From NCBI RefSeq assembly GCF_001665395.1, contig NZ_LZSG01000006.1, forward strand, positions 1 through 44,852: DNA of 44,852 nt, in the 5' to 3' direction. Below the pieces are notes generated by a model that was not told where the DNA came from, searched no databases, and worked only from the letters and a program-made list of their open reading frames with translations. The DNA comes from Mycobacterium sp. 1164966.3 (GTDB lineage Bacteria > Actinomycetota > Actinomycetes > Mycobacteriales > Mycobacteriaceae). Position numbers and translations under genes: made by a program. Below, piece after piece: positions 1-7,718 of this stretch. Positions within the stretch are counted from its first letter, which is position 1. Every line of letters begins with the position of its first letter.

Positions 1-5
1 CGCGT

Positions 6-87
<82 letters not shown>

Positions 88-185
88 ACGCCGTCACGAC
101 TACGGCCAAACCTTTGGACAGATTCCAAGTGCGTGCCATGGTGTCCTCCGGTCGTCGTTGGTGGGTTAGCCGTCTCAGGAGCTGC

Positions 186-920
186 TCAGGGCAGGGCCGA
201 GAGCAGCGATGAGGGCCCGAGCGCTGCAGCGGGCGAGGGTGCAGCCGCTGCCGGTGCGCCCGGAACCGCACCCGAAGTGAGCGCGGGAAGGTCGGCCGGC
301 AGCGAAATCTGCGGTGGCACGCTCACCGGCAGGTATGGCGGCAGCGCCGGCATGTCGACCTTCGCCTGCGGCACACCCGGGGTGGACGCCGGCACCGCGG
401 CCGAGGCAGGCGAGACAGGGGCGGTCAGGCCGGGGATGGAAGGCAGTCCGGGAATCGCAGGTGCCGCCGGGGCAGCCGGAACCGCTGGTGCAGCCGGGGC
501 TGCGGGTGTCCCCGGAAGCGGAGCGTTGACCCCGGGAATAGTCGGGGCTGCGGCGGGCGCGGGGGTGGGTGCGGCCGCTGCCGGTGACGATATCCCCGGA
601 ATCGGAGCGTTGATCCCGGGAATGGTGGGAGCTGCGGCTTGCGCGGGCGCGGTGGCCGCAGCCGGCGGAACGCCCGGCAACGTGGCGCTGATACCGGGGG
701 CGGAAGGCGGCGCAACCGGCGGGGTGGCGCCGAGGGCCGTCGCGAGGTTCTGCAGAATTTGCGGCGCATTGGCTGCCGAGCTGATCAGCTGTTGCGGAAT
801 GTTCGGAATTTGGGGCGGTGCGGGCGCGGGGTCGGCGTGGGCGATACCGCCGGTCAGCAAAGCTGCTGATGAACCGACTACGACGGCGGCTGCCCGCACG
901 ATGGTCCAGATGGTTGGCAT
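186..920 (-). CDS. Ala/Pro-rich secreted protein (Rv1157c-like)
   Basis: This encodes 244 residues. I chose the ATG at 920 because a good ribosome site (AGGGAGAG) lies just upstream and because translation then opens directly into a signal peptide: a hydrophobic stretch at about residues 9-29 ending AHA before DPAPAPP. A longer reading from 986 would bury the signal. The mature part is dominated by Ala, Pro, Gly and Ile. It carries imperfect IPG(I/V)NAP(I/L)PG repeats, seen twice in the middle and decaying towards the C-terminus. Size, position beside pimE and composition match the M. tuberculosis Rv1157c Ala-Pro-rich protein, whose function is unknown. It is likely extracytoplasmic, and the repeats suggest an extended, wall-spanning or surface segment. 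No catalytic motif is visible. It is divergent from pimE. Confidence 0.85.
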   Translation of the reverse strand: MPTIWTIVRAAAVVVGSSAALLTGGIAHADPAPAPPQIPNIPQQLISSAANAPQILQNLATALGATPPVAPPSAPGISATLPGVPPAAATAPAQAAAPTIPGINAPIPGISSPAAAAPTPAPAAAPTIPGVNAPLPGTPAAPAAPAVPAAPAAPAIPGLPSIPGLTAPVSPASAAVPASTPGVPQAKVDMPALPPYLPVSVPPQISLPADLPALTSGAVPGAPAAAAPSPAAALGPSSLLSALP

Positions 921-977
921 GACTCTCCCTGGTTGTTTGATGACTGATCCCGGGGCCGAAGTTACTTTGATACGGAA

Positions 978-991
978 GTGACTCAAGTGAC
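978..991 (-). promoter_or_regulatory. Direct GTCAC repeat upstream of the Ala-Pro gene
   Basis: On the minus strand two GTCAC pentamers are separated by four bases, 58-71 bases upstream of the ATG at 920. GTCAC direct repeats resemble sites described for the response regulator MtrA, which controls cell-wall genes, but the spacing here is shorter than I would expect. The site lies in the 177-base gap between this gene and pimE and could act on either. The assignment is speculative. Confidence 0.2.
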
Positions 992-1097
992 ACGTGTGGC
1001 ATTTATTCGATCGTTACCCATACGTGTGGTGGCGGTGACCCGGCCGCGACGACCGGCAAAGTTACGCCTCACCCACTCGGCCCGGTGACGACGCAGA

Positions 1098-2384
1098 ATG
1101 CGATCGGACCCGTCGCGATCGCTAAAGTCGTTAGTTGTAGACACCATTCAGGCCGCCCCGGCGGCACCAATCACCCGGCGGCTGGCAACTTGGTTATGCA
1201 CCGCCGCGCCGTTGCTGCTGATCGTGAGCATCGCAGCGCGGCTGGCCTGGACGTACCTGTCTCGGCACGGCGCCAACTTCGTCGACCTGCACGTTTACCT
1301 GGGTGGGGCGGCTGCGCTCAATCATCCCGGCACCTTGTACAGCTACGTGTACGCCGATCAGACGCCCGACTTCCCGCTGCCGTTCACCTACCCGCCATTC
1401 GCGGCGGTCGTGTTCTACCCGCTGCAGCTGCTGCCGTTCGGCCTGGTTGCCCTTCTGTGGCAAGTCGCCACGATGGCCGCGCTTTACGGCGCGATCCGGA
1501 TAACCCAGCGGTTGCTGGGCGCCGGTTCGCACCGGATCGCGATGTTGTGGACGGCCGTCACCATGTGGATCGAGCCGCTGCGCAGCACGTTCGACTACGG
1601 GCAGGTCAACGTTTTCCTGATGCTCGGGGTGCTCTGGGCGGTTTACACCCCGCGGTGGTGGCTGTCGGGTCTGCTGGTGGGCGTGGCTGCCGGGATCAAA
1701 CTGACGCCGGCGATCTCCGGTGTCTATTTCGTCGGCGTCCGGCGATGGGGAACCGCCGTGTTTTCCGGGGTCGTGTTTCTTGCCACCATCGGTGTGTCGG
1801 TGCTGGCGGTGGGTGATCAAACCCGGTACTACTTCACCGACCTGCTGGGGGACGCGCACCGGGTTGGGCCGATCGCTACCTCGTTCAATCAGTCTTGGCG
1901 CGGTGGCATCTCCCGCCTCCTGGGCCACGACGCCGGTTTCGGTCCGCTCGTTTTGACGGCGATCGCGGTCACCGCGGTGCTGGCCATCCTGGCCTGGCGG
2001 GCGCTGGACGACGACCGGCTCGGCAAGCTGCTCGTGGTCGAGTTGTTCGGGCTGCTGCTCTCGCCGATCTCGTGGACCCACCATTGGGTCTGGCTGGTGC
2101 CGCTGATGATGTGGCTGGTTCACGGGCCGCTGCGGGCGCGCCCAGGCGCGTCGATTGTCGGCTGGGGCTGGCTGGCGCTCACGATCATTGGCGTGCCGTG
2201 GTTGCTGAGCTTCGTTCAACCCACCATCTGGGTGGCCAGCCGGCCTTGGTATCTGGCCTGGGCCGGGCTGGTCTACATAGTGGCGGCGCTGGCGACCTTC
2301 GTCTGGATTGCCGCAGCCGGAAGGCGGGACGGCGCCGCTGAGCGTCCAGATGCCGAGCGCCCCGCTGTGCGGGTCGACTCCTAG
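1098..2384 (+). CDS. pimE: Polyprenol-phosphate-mannose-dependent alpha-(1,2)-mannosyltransferase PimE
   Basis: A 428-residue polytopic membrane protein of the GT-C/GT87 type, close to the 431 residues of M. tuberculosis PimE. PimE adds the fifth mannose in an alpha-1,2 linkage to phosphatidylinositol tetramannoside on the periplasmic side, committing it to polar PIMs (Ac1PIM5/6) rather than lipomannan/LAM. The N-terminus has a short cytoplasmic tail and a first membrane helix at about residues 33-52. The loop after it contains the motif NFVDLHVY with Asp63, the counterpart of the catalytic Asp shown for M. smegmatis PimE. About ten further hydrophobic segments follow. The ATG at 1098 has only a weak ribosome site, and GTG codons a few residues in are alternatives. 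Its stop overlaps the end of the convergent phhB by four bases. lpqW, a genetic partner at the PIM4 branch point, is 16 kb away in the same window. Confidence 0.93.
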   Translation: MRSDPSRSLKSLVVDTIQAAPAAPITRRLATWLCTAAPLLLIVSIAARLAWTYLSRHGANFVDLHVYLGGAAALNHPGTLYSYVYADQTPDFPLPFTYPPFAAVVFYPLQLLPFGLVALLWQVATMAALYGAIRITQRLLGAGSHRIAMLWTAVTMWIEPLRSTFDYGQVNVFLMLGVLWAVYTPRWWLSGLLVGVAAGIKLTPAISGVYFVGVRRWGTAVFSGVVFLATIGVSVLAVGDQTRYYFTDLLGDAHRVGPIATSFNQSWRGGISRLLGHDAGFGPLVLTAIAVTAVLAILAWRALDDDRLGKLLVVELFGLLLSPISWTHHWVWLVPLMMWLVHGPLRARPGASIVGWGWLALTIIGVPWLLSFVQPTIWVASRPWYLAWAGLVYIVAALATFVWIAAAGRRDGAAERPDAERPAVRVDS

Positions 2385-2665
2385 CCGCCGACGATACCGT
2401 CGATATCGCGCGCCATCTCCACGTCGTTCTTCGTGATGCCACCCTCGGAATGTGTAACGAGAGTGAAAGTCACTGTCCGCCAACGGATATCGATGTCGGG
2501 GTGATGATCCTTGCGCTCCGCGTGCTCGGCGATCCGGCGCACGGCGTCGATGCCGTCCATGAAACTCGGAAATTTGATCGACCGGCGCAGAGTTCCGTCG
2601 GCACGCTCCCAGCCGTTCAGGTCGGGCAGGGCGGCGTCTACTTCCTCATCCGATAACACAGCCAT
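2381..2665 (-). CDS. phhB: Pterin-4a-carbinolamine dehydratase
   Basis: This encodes 94 residues, the normal length of the family. These enzymes dehydrate 4a-hydroxytetrahydrobiopterin to regenerate the pterin cofactor of aromatic hydroxylases, but in actinobacteria the physiological substrate is uncertain. The family signature is intact: HHP at 54-56 preceded by the charged EHAERKD, an aromatic Trp62, His72 and Asp81 at the expected spacing. It is the equivalent of Rv1159A, found at the same place after pimE. It is transcribed towards pimE, and the two coding regions overlap tail to tail by four bases, so no separate terminator fits between them. Confidence 0.9.
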   Translation of the reverse strand: MAVLSDEEVDAALPDLNGWERADGTLRRSIKFPSFMDGIDAVRRIAEHAERKDHHPDIDIRWRTVTFTLVTHSEGGITKNDVEMARDIDGIVGG

Positions 2666-2902
2666 TTAAACCCCTGTGCGATGTACCCACCCCAGCAAAA
2701 TCAACGAAACCGGGGTGACGAACCAATACCGTTATACGTAACCACCTACCCGCCAGAGCCGGCAACCTAACACGGTGACCTCAGCGCGGCGGGCGAATAC
2801 ATGCAGTTGTAAACAGATTCGTCGAAGCATAACGGCGCAATGACTTGGAGCATGCCCTTCCGCCCCGTCCTTTCGGCGGAGGACAAAACCAAAAGACACT
2901 AA
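2666..2902. other. Non-coding stretch between phhB and the DUF4189 gene
   Basis: No convincing gene. The part next to 2665 must hold the phhB promoter on the minus strand. The base composition is less GC-rich than the flanking genes and becomes A-rich at about 2880-2900, where it encodes the U-rich tail of the minus-strand terminator described next. Confidence 0.5.
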
Positions 2903-2929
2903 GCCGGGTGCGCGAAAGGCGCACCCGGC
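2903..2929 (-). terminator. Perfect 11-bp hairpin, intrinsic terminator of the DUF4189 gene
   Basis: Bases 2903-2913 pair perfectly with 2919-2929 around a five-base loop (GAAAG). The stem is almost all G-C. Read on the minus strand, it is followed by TTAGTGTCTTTTGGTTTT, a U-rich tail, and lies 38 bases past the stop of the secreted-protein gene at 2967. This is the textbook arrangement and is rare enough in mycobacteria to be notable. Confidence 0.8.
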
Positions 2930-2966
2930 GAGGTGAAAGTTATGACGGCCTTCGGCTTATGGAGAC

Positions 2967-3329
2967 TTAGGGATCAGTCGAGCACTTGCTGGCTCGCACT
3001 TTAGCCCCGCTCCCGCTGCGGGCAAGCGCGTCATTGACCGCTTCCTGAGCGGTTGTCCCCGAGCCGCCGTGCACACTTTTGCCGTCGTCCGTCAAGGCGA
3101 CACAGTTCGCCGATGAGGCCAGAATTTTGCAGTCGTTGCCTTTGGCGGAACAATTCTTGAGAGCGTCTTGCTCGGCTTCGGACTGCGACTCCGGGCCGTA
3201 TGAGGTATACGAGTAATCGGCGGTCGGCGAGTAGGCGATGGCAGCCCAATTGCCGGCGGCATTCGCGGGGCAGGCAAGTCCCACACTCAGCCCGGCACCG
3301 ACGGCGGCGGCCAGAACGAATCGATTCAT
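2967..3329 (-). CDS. Small secreted DUF4189 protein
   Basis: This encodes 120 residues. The N-terminal 24 form a clear Sec signal peptide (MNRF, hydrophobic core, ANA before AGNWAAIAYS). The mature part has the DUF4189 pattern: a WAAIAYS opening, an EAEQDALKNC helix, and four cysteines (60, 67, 76, 116) that would form two disulfides outside the cell. M. tuberculosis has related secreted proteins (for example Rv1269c and Rv1813c) of unclear function, some linked to hypoxia or infection. The start is well supported by a GAAAGGGG ribosome site. It has its own terminator and is divergent from the large cyclase gene. I do not recall it at this position in M. tuberculosis, so it may belong to a lineage-specific insertion with that neighbour. 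Confidence 0.85.
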   Translation of the reverse strand: MNRFVLAAAVGAGLSVGLACPANAAGNWAAIAYSPTADYSYTSYGPESQSEAEQDALKNCSAKGNDCKILASSANCVALTDDGKSVHGGSGTTAQEAVNDALARSGSGAKVRASKCSTDP

Positions 3330-3821
3330 GTGAGGCCCCTTTCAGCGTTGATGTCTTCTATGTTCGGTATCCATCCCCGAAGTGCGTACGTCGGCACCAT
3401 ATCTCTGAGACAACTAATCGGCGGCATGTTTTGCAAAATTCATCCTTTGAACGCCCACGCGCTTCCCAACTTCACCCGTGCAGTTCTTTTTGCAAACGCT
3501 GTCTTACACGCTTGAGGTTTGCCGGCTAAGTCGGATTACTCGCCATATCACACTCATATTCCGGGTACACACGTCCGCCCTGACTTGGCATTCCGGGCTC
3601 GGGGAGACGCGACCGAAGAGTAGCCGAGCCAACCTGACAATTCTGCGAGTCCCGGCCTGCGACTTGCGTTTCCGGTTCAATAGCAATATCGCGGGCATTC
3701 GTTCGAAACGCTCGGTACACGGGACCAAGACGAGCTCGTCAATCTCCCGATACCGGCACGACGTCGCCCCGACGCAGCCTATCCTGGGCCCATCGGGGCA
3801 TCCGAGACGGGCGAGGGCCAC
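3330..3821. promoter_or_regulatory. 492-base divergent intergenic region, lower GC
   Basis: This separates the DUF4189 gene from the cyclase gene and must hold both promoters. It is visibly richer in A/T than its neighbours. The 8-base palindrome TTTGCAAA occurs twice, at 3430-3437 (inside TTTTGCAAAA) and 3489-3496, 59 bases apart. No ORF here shows a protein-like composition or ribosome site; the frames running through it are composed of arginine/serine-rich noise. Confidence 0.45.
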
Positions 3822-6800
3822 ATGACAGCACCGTGCGCCTGTGAGTCGTGTGGCAGCGACTTGCTGGCGAACGCCCGATTTTGTCACGCCTGCGGTGCAT
3901 CGATCGAGCGAGCCAGCAGACCAGCTGAGTACAAGCAGGTGACGGTGCTTTTCGCCGACGTCGTGCAGTCGATGACCATCGCCGCGGCTGTCGGTGAGGA
4001 GCGGCTGCGCGAGATCATGTCCGATCTGGTCAACCGCGCCGGTGTAGTGGTACAGCGCTACGGCGGCACCATCGACAAGTTCACCGGCGACGGCCTCATG
4101 GCGGTGTTCGGAGCACCACTGGCACTAGAAGACCATGCTCTTCGCGCGTGCCTGGCTGCGCTGGGCATCCAGGAGGAGGTCAAACGGCTGGCGATCGAGA
4201 TCGACCGCCGGGACGGCGTCGTACTTCACCTACGAATCGGCCTTAATTCCGGTCGGGTGATCGCCGGCGATGTCGGCTCACATGCGTTGGGTTACACCGC
4301 GATCGGTGAGCAGGTGGGCGTCGCGCAACGCATGGAGTCTGTGGCGCCCGCCGGTGGAGTGTTACTCAGCGAATCGACGGCACGACTGGTCCGCCACGGC
4401 ACCGTGCTCAGCGAGCCGGAGCTGGTGACCATCAAGGGTGTCGACCATCCGGTGCCCGCGTGGCGCTTGCATGCCATTGCGAAGCAGGAGCATCAGCCCG
4501 GTCGTCCCGACTCGACTTTCGTTGGGCGGCAACGGGAAATCGACACTGTCGCGGACGCCTTGAACCGATCGATCAGTGGACTCGGCTGCGTGGTGAGCGT
4601 GTCGGGGCCGCCGGGAATCGGTAAGACGAGGCTCGTGCGGGAGACCGCAGAGAGTGCGCTCCAACGGGGTGCCGAGGTGTTTTCGACCTTCTGCGAATCG
4701 CACGCGGGTGACATTCCGTTCCACGCGATGGCACGGCTGTTACGGGCAGTGGTCCGGGTAGTGGGACTGGACGCGGATGCCGCGCGGGCGCGGGTGCGCG
4801 CGCGGCTTTCGGCCGCCGACCCGCAGGACATCGTGTTACTCGATGATCTGCTGGGCATTCGCGATGCCGAGCTGGAGATGCCGAGAATCGATCCGGACGC
4901 GCGACGGCGTCGTCTGACCGCTCTGATCAAGACAATTGCGACAGATCACCCGACGCCGGCCCTCTACATCACCGAAGATGTGCACTGGATCGACGAAGTG
5001 AGCGAATCGATGTTGGTCGACTTCGCCGGCATGATCCCGCAAAACCGGGCCATGGTGCTCATCACGTCTCGACCAGAGTACCGCGGGGCGCTGCTGCAAC
5101 TACCTGACATCCAGACCGTAACGCTTGGGCCCCTTAGTGATTCGAAAACTTTGTCGTTGATCCGCGAGTTGCTGGGGTCTGACCCCTCCGTCCGCGGCGT
5201 CGCCGCTCTGATAGCCGAAAGCGCCGCTGGTAACCCGTTTTTCGCACAGGAGATGGTGCGAGATCTGACTGAGCGCGGAGTTCTCGAAGGCGATCGCGGT
5301 GCCCACGTATGCCGCGTCCACGTCGCGGAGATCCACGTGCCGGCCACGTTGCAGGCTGTCATCTCCGCCCGCATTGACCGACTGCCTCGTTCGGCCAAGC
5401 AGGTGTTGGGCGCCGCGTCTGTGATCGGATCGCGTTTCAGCACCGACCTGCTGAGCGAACTGGGCATCAATCCGGTCTTGACGGACCTGGTGGCGGCTGA
5501 ACTGATCGACGAGGTGAAGTTCGGTCCGCGTGCCGAATTCGCATTTCGCCATCCGCTGATTCGCACGGTTGCCTACGAGTCCCAGCTGAAATCCGATCGG
5601 GCAGCGCTGCATCGGCGCCTCGCTGTGATCGAGGCGGCTGATCTGGCGTCTGCCGACGAGAACGCGGCCGTGATCGCCGAGCATCTGGAGGCTGCGGGCG
5701 ACGTTTCGGCAGCGTACTCATGGCACATGCGCGCAGGCAGGTGGGCGGCAATGCGCGATATCGTCGCCGCGCGGGTGCATTGGGAGCGCGCAAGACAAAT
5801 CGCTGACGCCTTGCCGGCCGACAGCCCCGACCATACCGAGATGCGTATCGCGCCACGAACACTGCTGTGCGGCAATAGCTGGCGGATACACGCCAATATC
5901 TCCTCTGCCCGCTTCGAGGAACTTCGGCAGCTATGCGCTCTCGCCGGAGATCAGGCGTCGCTGGCCATCGGTATGGCAGGGCTGGTCAACGAGCACATGA
6001 TGCGTGGCCGGGTGCTGGAAGGAGCACAGCTGGCGTCTGAGTGCATGGGTCTGATCGAGTCGGTCGGCGATCCGGACTTGATCGTCGGACTGTCGTTCGC
6101 CACCATCCTCGCCAAGTGCGAGACCGGCGAGATATATGACGCGCTGCAGTGGTCACAGCGGGTCATCGACTTGGCCGGCGGCGACTCGACCAAGGGGAAC
6201 ATCATCCTCGGATCGCCGTTGGCGGTGGCGTTGGCGTATCGGGGTCTCGCTCGCTGGGCGCAGGGCTACGACGGGTGGCGCGAGGATTTCAAACAAGCCG
6301 TCGAAATCGGGCGCAGCACCGATCCGATGTCACATGCGTTTGCCGTCAACGTGATCTACAGCCCGGCCATAACGTGGGGATTGCTGCCGGCCGACGACAC
6401 GGCACTCCGCGACATCGACGAGGCGCTGCACATCGCCGAGCGGTTGGGTGACGACATGACGGTAGGCACCGCGCGAATGGCGTTGGGCCTGGCGCTTGTC
6501 CACCGTGATTCCCGAACAGACCGTGAACGTGGACTCGAAGTGCTGGCACAGCTCCGAGAGATGTGCTTGCAGAACCGGTTCAATACATCTCAGCTGGCTG
6601 TCATCGACGTCTATGCCGCGAGCGCCCGGCCTAACGATCGCGACAGCGCCATCGCGCGAATTCGCGCCGGCGTGCAGGATCTGTTCCGGGCGCGGCAGTT
6701 CGCGTGGTGCATTCTCGCCACCGGTGTCCTGGTGGAGAACCTGCTGCTGCGCGGTAGCGATACAGATGTCCGGGAAGCTGAGAAAGCGATCGACACGATG

Positions 6801-6980
6801 GCCGCCATCGAGTTCGACCACGAGTATGTGGCGCGAGACATTCTGCTGCTGCGGCTGCGGGCGTTGCACGCGCGCGCCATCGGCGACCCCGCGAGCTACC
6901 GCGATCTGGTCACTAGCTACCGCGCCCTCGCAGATTCGTCTGGCTTCGAGGCGCACCGCGCAATGGCCGCGACGATGTGA
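3822..6980 (+). CDS. Zinc-ribbon / class III cyclase-like / AAA ATPase / TPR signalling protein
   Basis: This encodes 1052 residues. Order: a CxxC...CxxC zinc ribbon (residues 7-24, CESC and CHAC), a class III nucleotidyl cyclase-homology domain (about 38-215), an AAA-type ATPase (about 232-480; P-loop GPPGIGKT at 262-269, Walker B LYITED at 381-386), then a long helical TPR-like region to the end. In the cyclase domain both metal aspartates (46 and 90) and the purine-specifying Lys86 are present. The transition-state Asn is Gly166 (YTAIGEQVGVAQR) and the second substrate residue is Thr159; Arg170 is kept. Catalysis may be weak or absent, and the domain may instead sense nucleotides. Mycobacteria have many such STAND-like proteins. 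The start has a GGGCGAGGG ribosome site. Unlike several M. tuberculosis relatives (for example Rv0386) there is no C-terminal LuxR helix-turn-helix that I can see. The output is unknown. Confidence 0.85.
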   Translation: MTAPCACESCGSDLLANARFCHACGASIERASRPAEYKQVTVLFADVVQSMTIAAAVGEERLREIMSDLVNRAGVVVQRYGGTIDKFTGDGLMAVFGAPLALEDHALRACLAALGIQEEVKRLAIEIDRRDGVVLHLRIGLNSGRVIAGDVGSHALGYTAIGEQVGVAQRMESVAPAGGVLLSESTARLVRHGTVLSEPELVTIKGVDHPVPAWRLHAIAKQEHQPGRPDSTFVGRQREIDTVADALNRSISGLGCVVSVSGPPGIGKTRLVRETAESALQRGAEVFSTFCESHAGDIPFHAMARLLRAVVRVVGLDADAARARVRARLSAADPQDIVLLDDLLGIRDAELEMPRIDPDARRRRLTALIKTIATDHPTPALYITEDVHWIDEVSESMLVDFAGMIPQNRAMVLITSRPEYRGALLQLPDIQTVTLGPLSDSKTLSLIRELLGSDPSVRGVAALIAESAAGNPFFAQEMVRDLTERGVLEGDRGAHVCRVHVAEIHVPATLQAVISARIDRLPRSAKQVLGAASVIGSRFSTDLLSELGINPVLTDLVAAELIDEVKFGPRAEFAFRHPLIRTVAYESQLKSDRAALHRRLAVIEAADLASADENAAVIAEHLEAAGDVSAAYSWHMRAGRWAAMRDIVAARVHWERARQIADALPADSPDHTEMRIAPRTLLCGNSWRIHANISSARFEELRQLCALAGDQASLAIGMAGLVNEHMMRGRVLEGAQLASECMGLIESVGDPDLIVGLSFATILAKCETGEIYDALQWSQRVIDLAGGDSTKGNIILGSPLAVALAYRGLARWAQGYDGWREDFKQAVEIGRSTDPMSHAFAVNVIYSPAITWGLLPADDTALRDIDEALHIAERLGDDMTVGTARMALGLALVHRDSRTDRERGLEVLAQLREMCLQNRFNTSQLAVIDVYAASARPNDRDSAIARIRAGVQDLFRARQFAWCILATGVLVENLLLRGSDTDVREAEKAIDTMAAIEFDHEYVARDILLLRLRALHARAIGDPASYRDLVTSYRALADSSGFEAHRAMAATM

Positions 6981-7025
6981 ACGACCGTGCGCGCCGGCGT
7001 CCCGGACCGTATACCGTGACTGCCC

Positions 7026-7418
7026 ATGCCGACCCAGATCGTTGTCGCGGGCGCGGTCATCTGCGAATCGACGGTCCTGGTGGCGCAACGGGTCCGCCCG
7101 CCGGAGCTGGCGGGCCGCTGGGAACTTCCCGGCGGCAAGGTCGCGGCCGGCGAAACCGAGCGCGACGCTCTGGCCCGCGAGCTGTCCGAGGAGTTGGGTG
7201 TCGAAGTGGGCGACCTCGCGGTGGGCGACCGCCTGGGCGAGGACATTCCGCTCAACGACACCACCACGCTGCGGGCCTACCGGGTGCGACTCCTTCGCGG
7301 CGAACCGCATCCCCATGATCACCGGGCGTTGCGCTGGGTGACGGCGGCCGAACTACCCGACGTCGACTGGGTGCCCGCCGACCGCGCCTGGCTGCGGGAT
7401 TTGGCCCAAGCTCTTTGA
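7026..7418 (+). CDS. mutT2: Nudix hydrolase MutT2
   Basis: This encodes 130 residues. A complete Nudix box spans residues 37-59 (Gly37, Glu43, Arg51, Glu52, Glu55, Glu56, Gly58). It binds Mg2+ and hydrolyses nucleoside triphosphates to monophosphates. Mycobacterial MutT2 acts on 8-oxo-dGTP and more efficiently on dCTP and 5-methyl-dCTP, sanitising the nucleotide pool. It is slightly shorter than the 141 residues of the M. tuberculosis protein. It begins 45 bases after the cyclase gene in the same direction and sits directly before narG, as in M. tuberculosis. Confidence 0.9.
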   Translation: MPTQIVVAGAVICESTVLVAQRVRPPELAGRWELPGGKVAAGETERDALARELSEELGVEVGDLAVGDRLGEDIPLNDTTTLRAYRVRLLRGEPHPHDHRALRWVTAAELPDVDWVPADRAWLRDLAQAL

Positions 7419-7718
7419 GGAACCTCGAAACAACCACACAGCTTCCATTCAGGCTGTCCACAGCGCGGATGCAGCCACCGAATGGCAAAATGGAACCGTA
7501 CGCCATACAAACACTTGACCTGGATTTGGATTGTCGGCAGTGATCCCGACGGTTTTCTGCGGCGGCGTTTCCCACGCCGCAGGTTGGCGTCTCTTCGGCC
7601 AGAAGCCTGCGGGTGTGATGGCTGCGCAAGCTATAGAGTCGGTCCCGGCCGGATCACGCAGTCAGGCCAGGCGACAGGGGCAACAGGGGGAAGTATTAGC
7701 AGGTAGGGGGGCTATCTC
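7419..7718 (+). promoter_or_regulatory. 300-base nar promoter/leader region with hairpin
   Basis: There is no gene here. It lies between mutT2 and narG and must contain the nar promoter. A strong hairpin is formed by 7557-7564 (CTGCGGCG) and 7575-7582 (CGCCGCAG). An alternative inner register pairs GCGGCGT at 7562-7568 with ACGCCGC at 7574-7580. It lacks a U-tail, so it is more likely a leader structure or a mutT2 readthrough attenuator than a simple terminator. The last part contains the purine-rich AGGTAGGGGGGC that serves narG. Confidence 0.5.

Noticed and set aside
3504..3887. Minus-strand 127-residue frame in the divergent region
   Set aside because: It overlaps the well-supported start of the cyclase gene, has no ribosome site and no protein-like pattern.
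7482..7706. Short plus-strand frames in the nar promoter region
   Set aside because: The composition is Arg/Gly/Trp noise, and they overlap the hairpin and the narG ribosome site.
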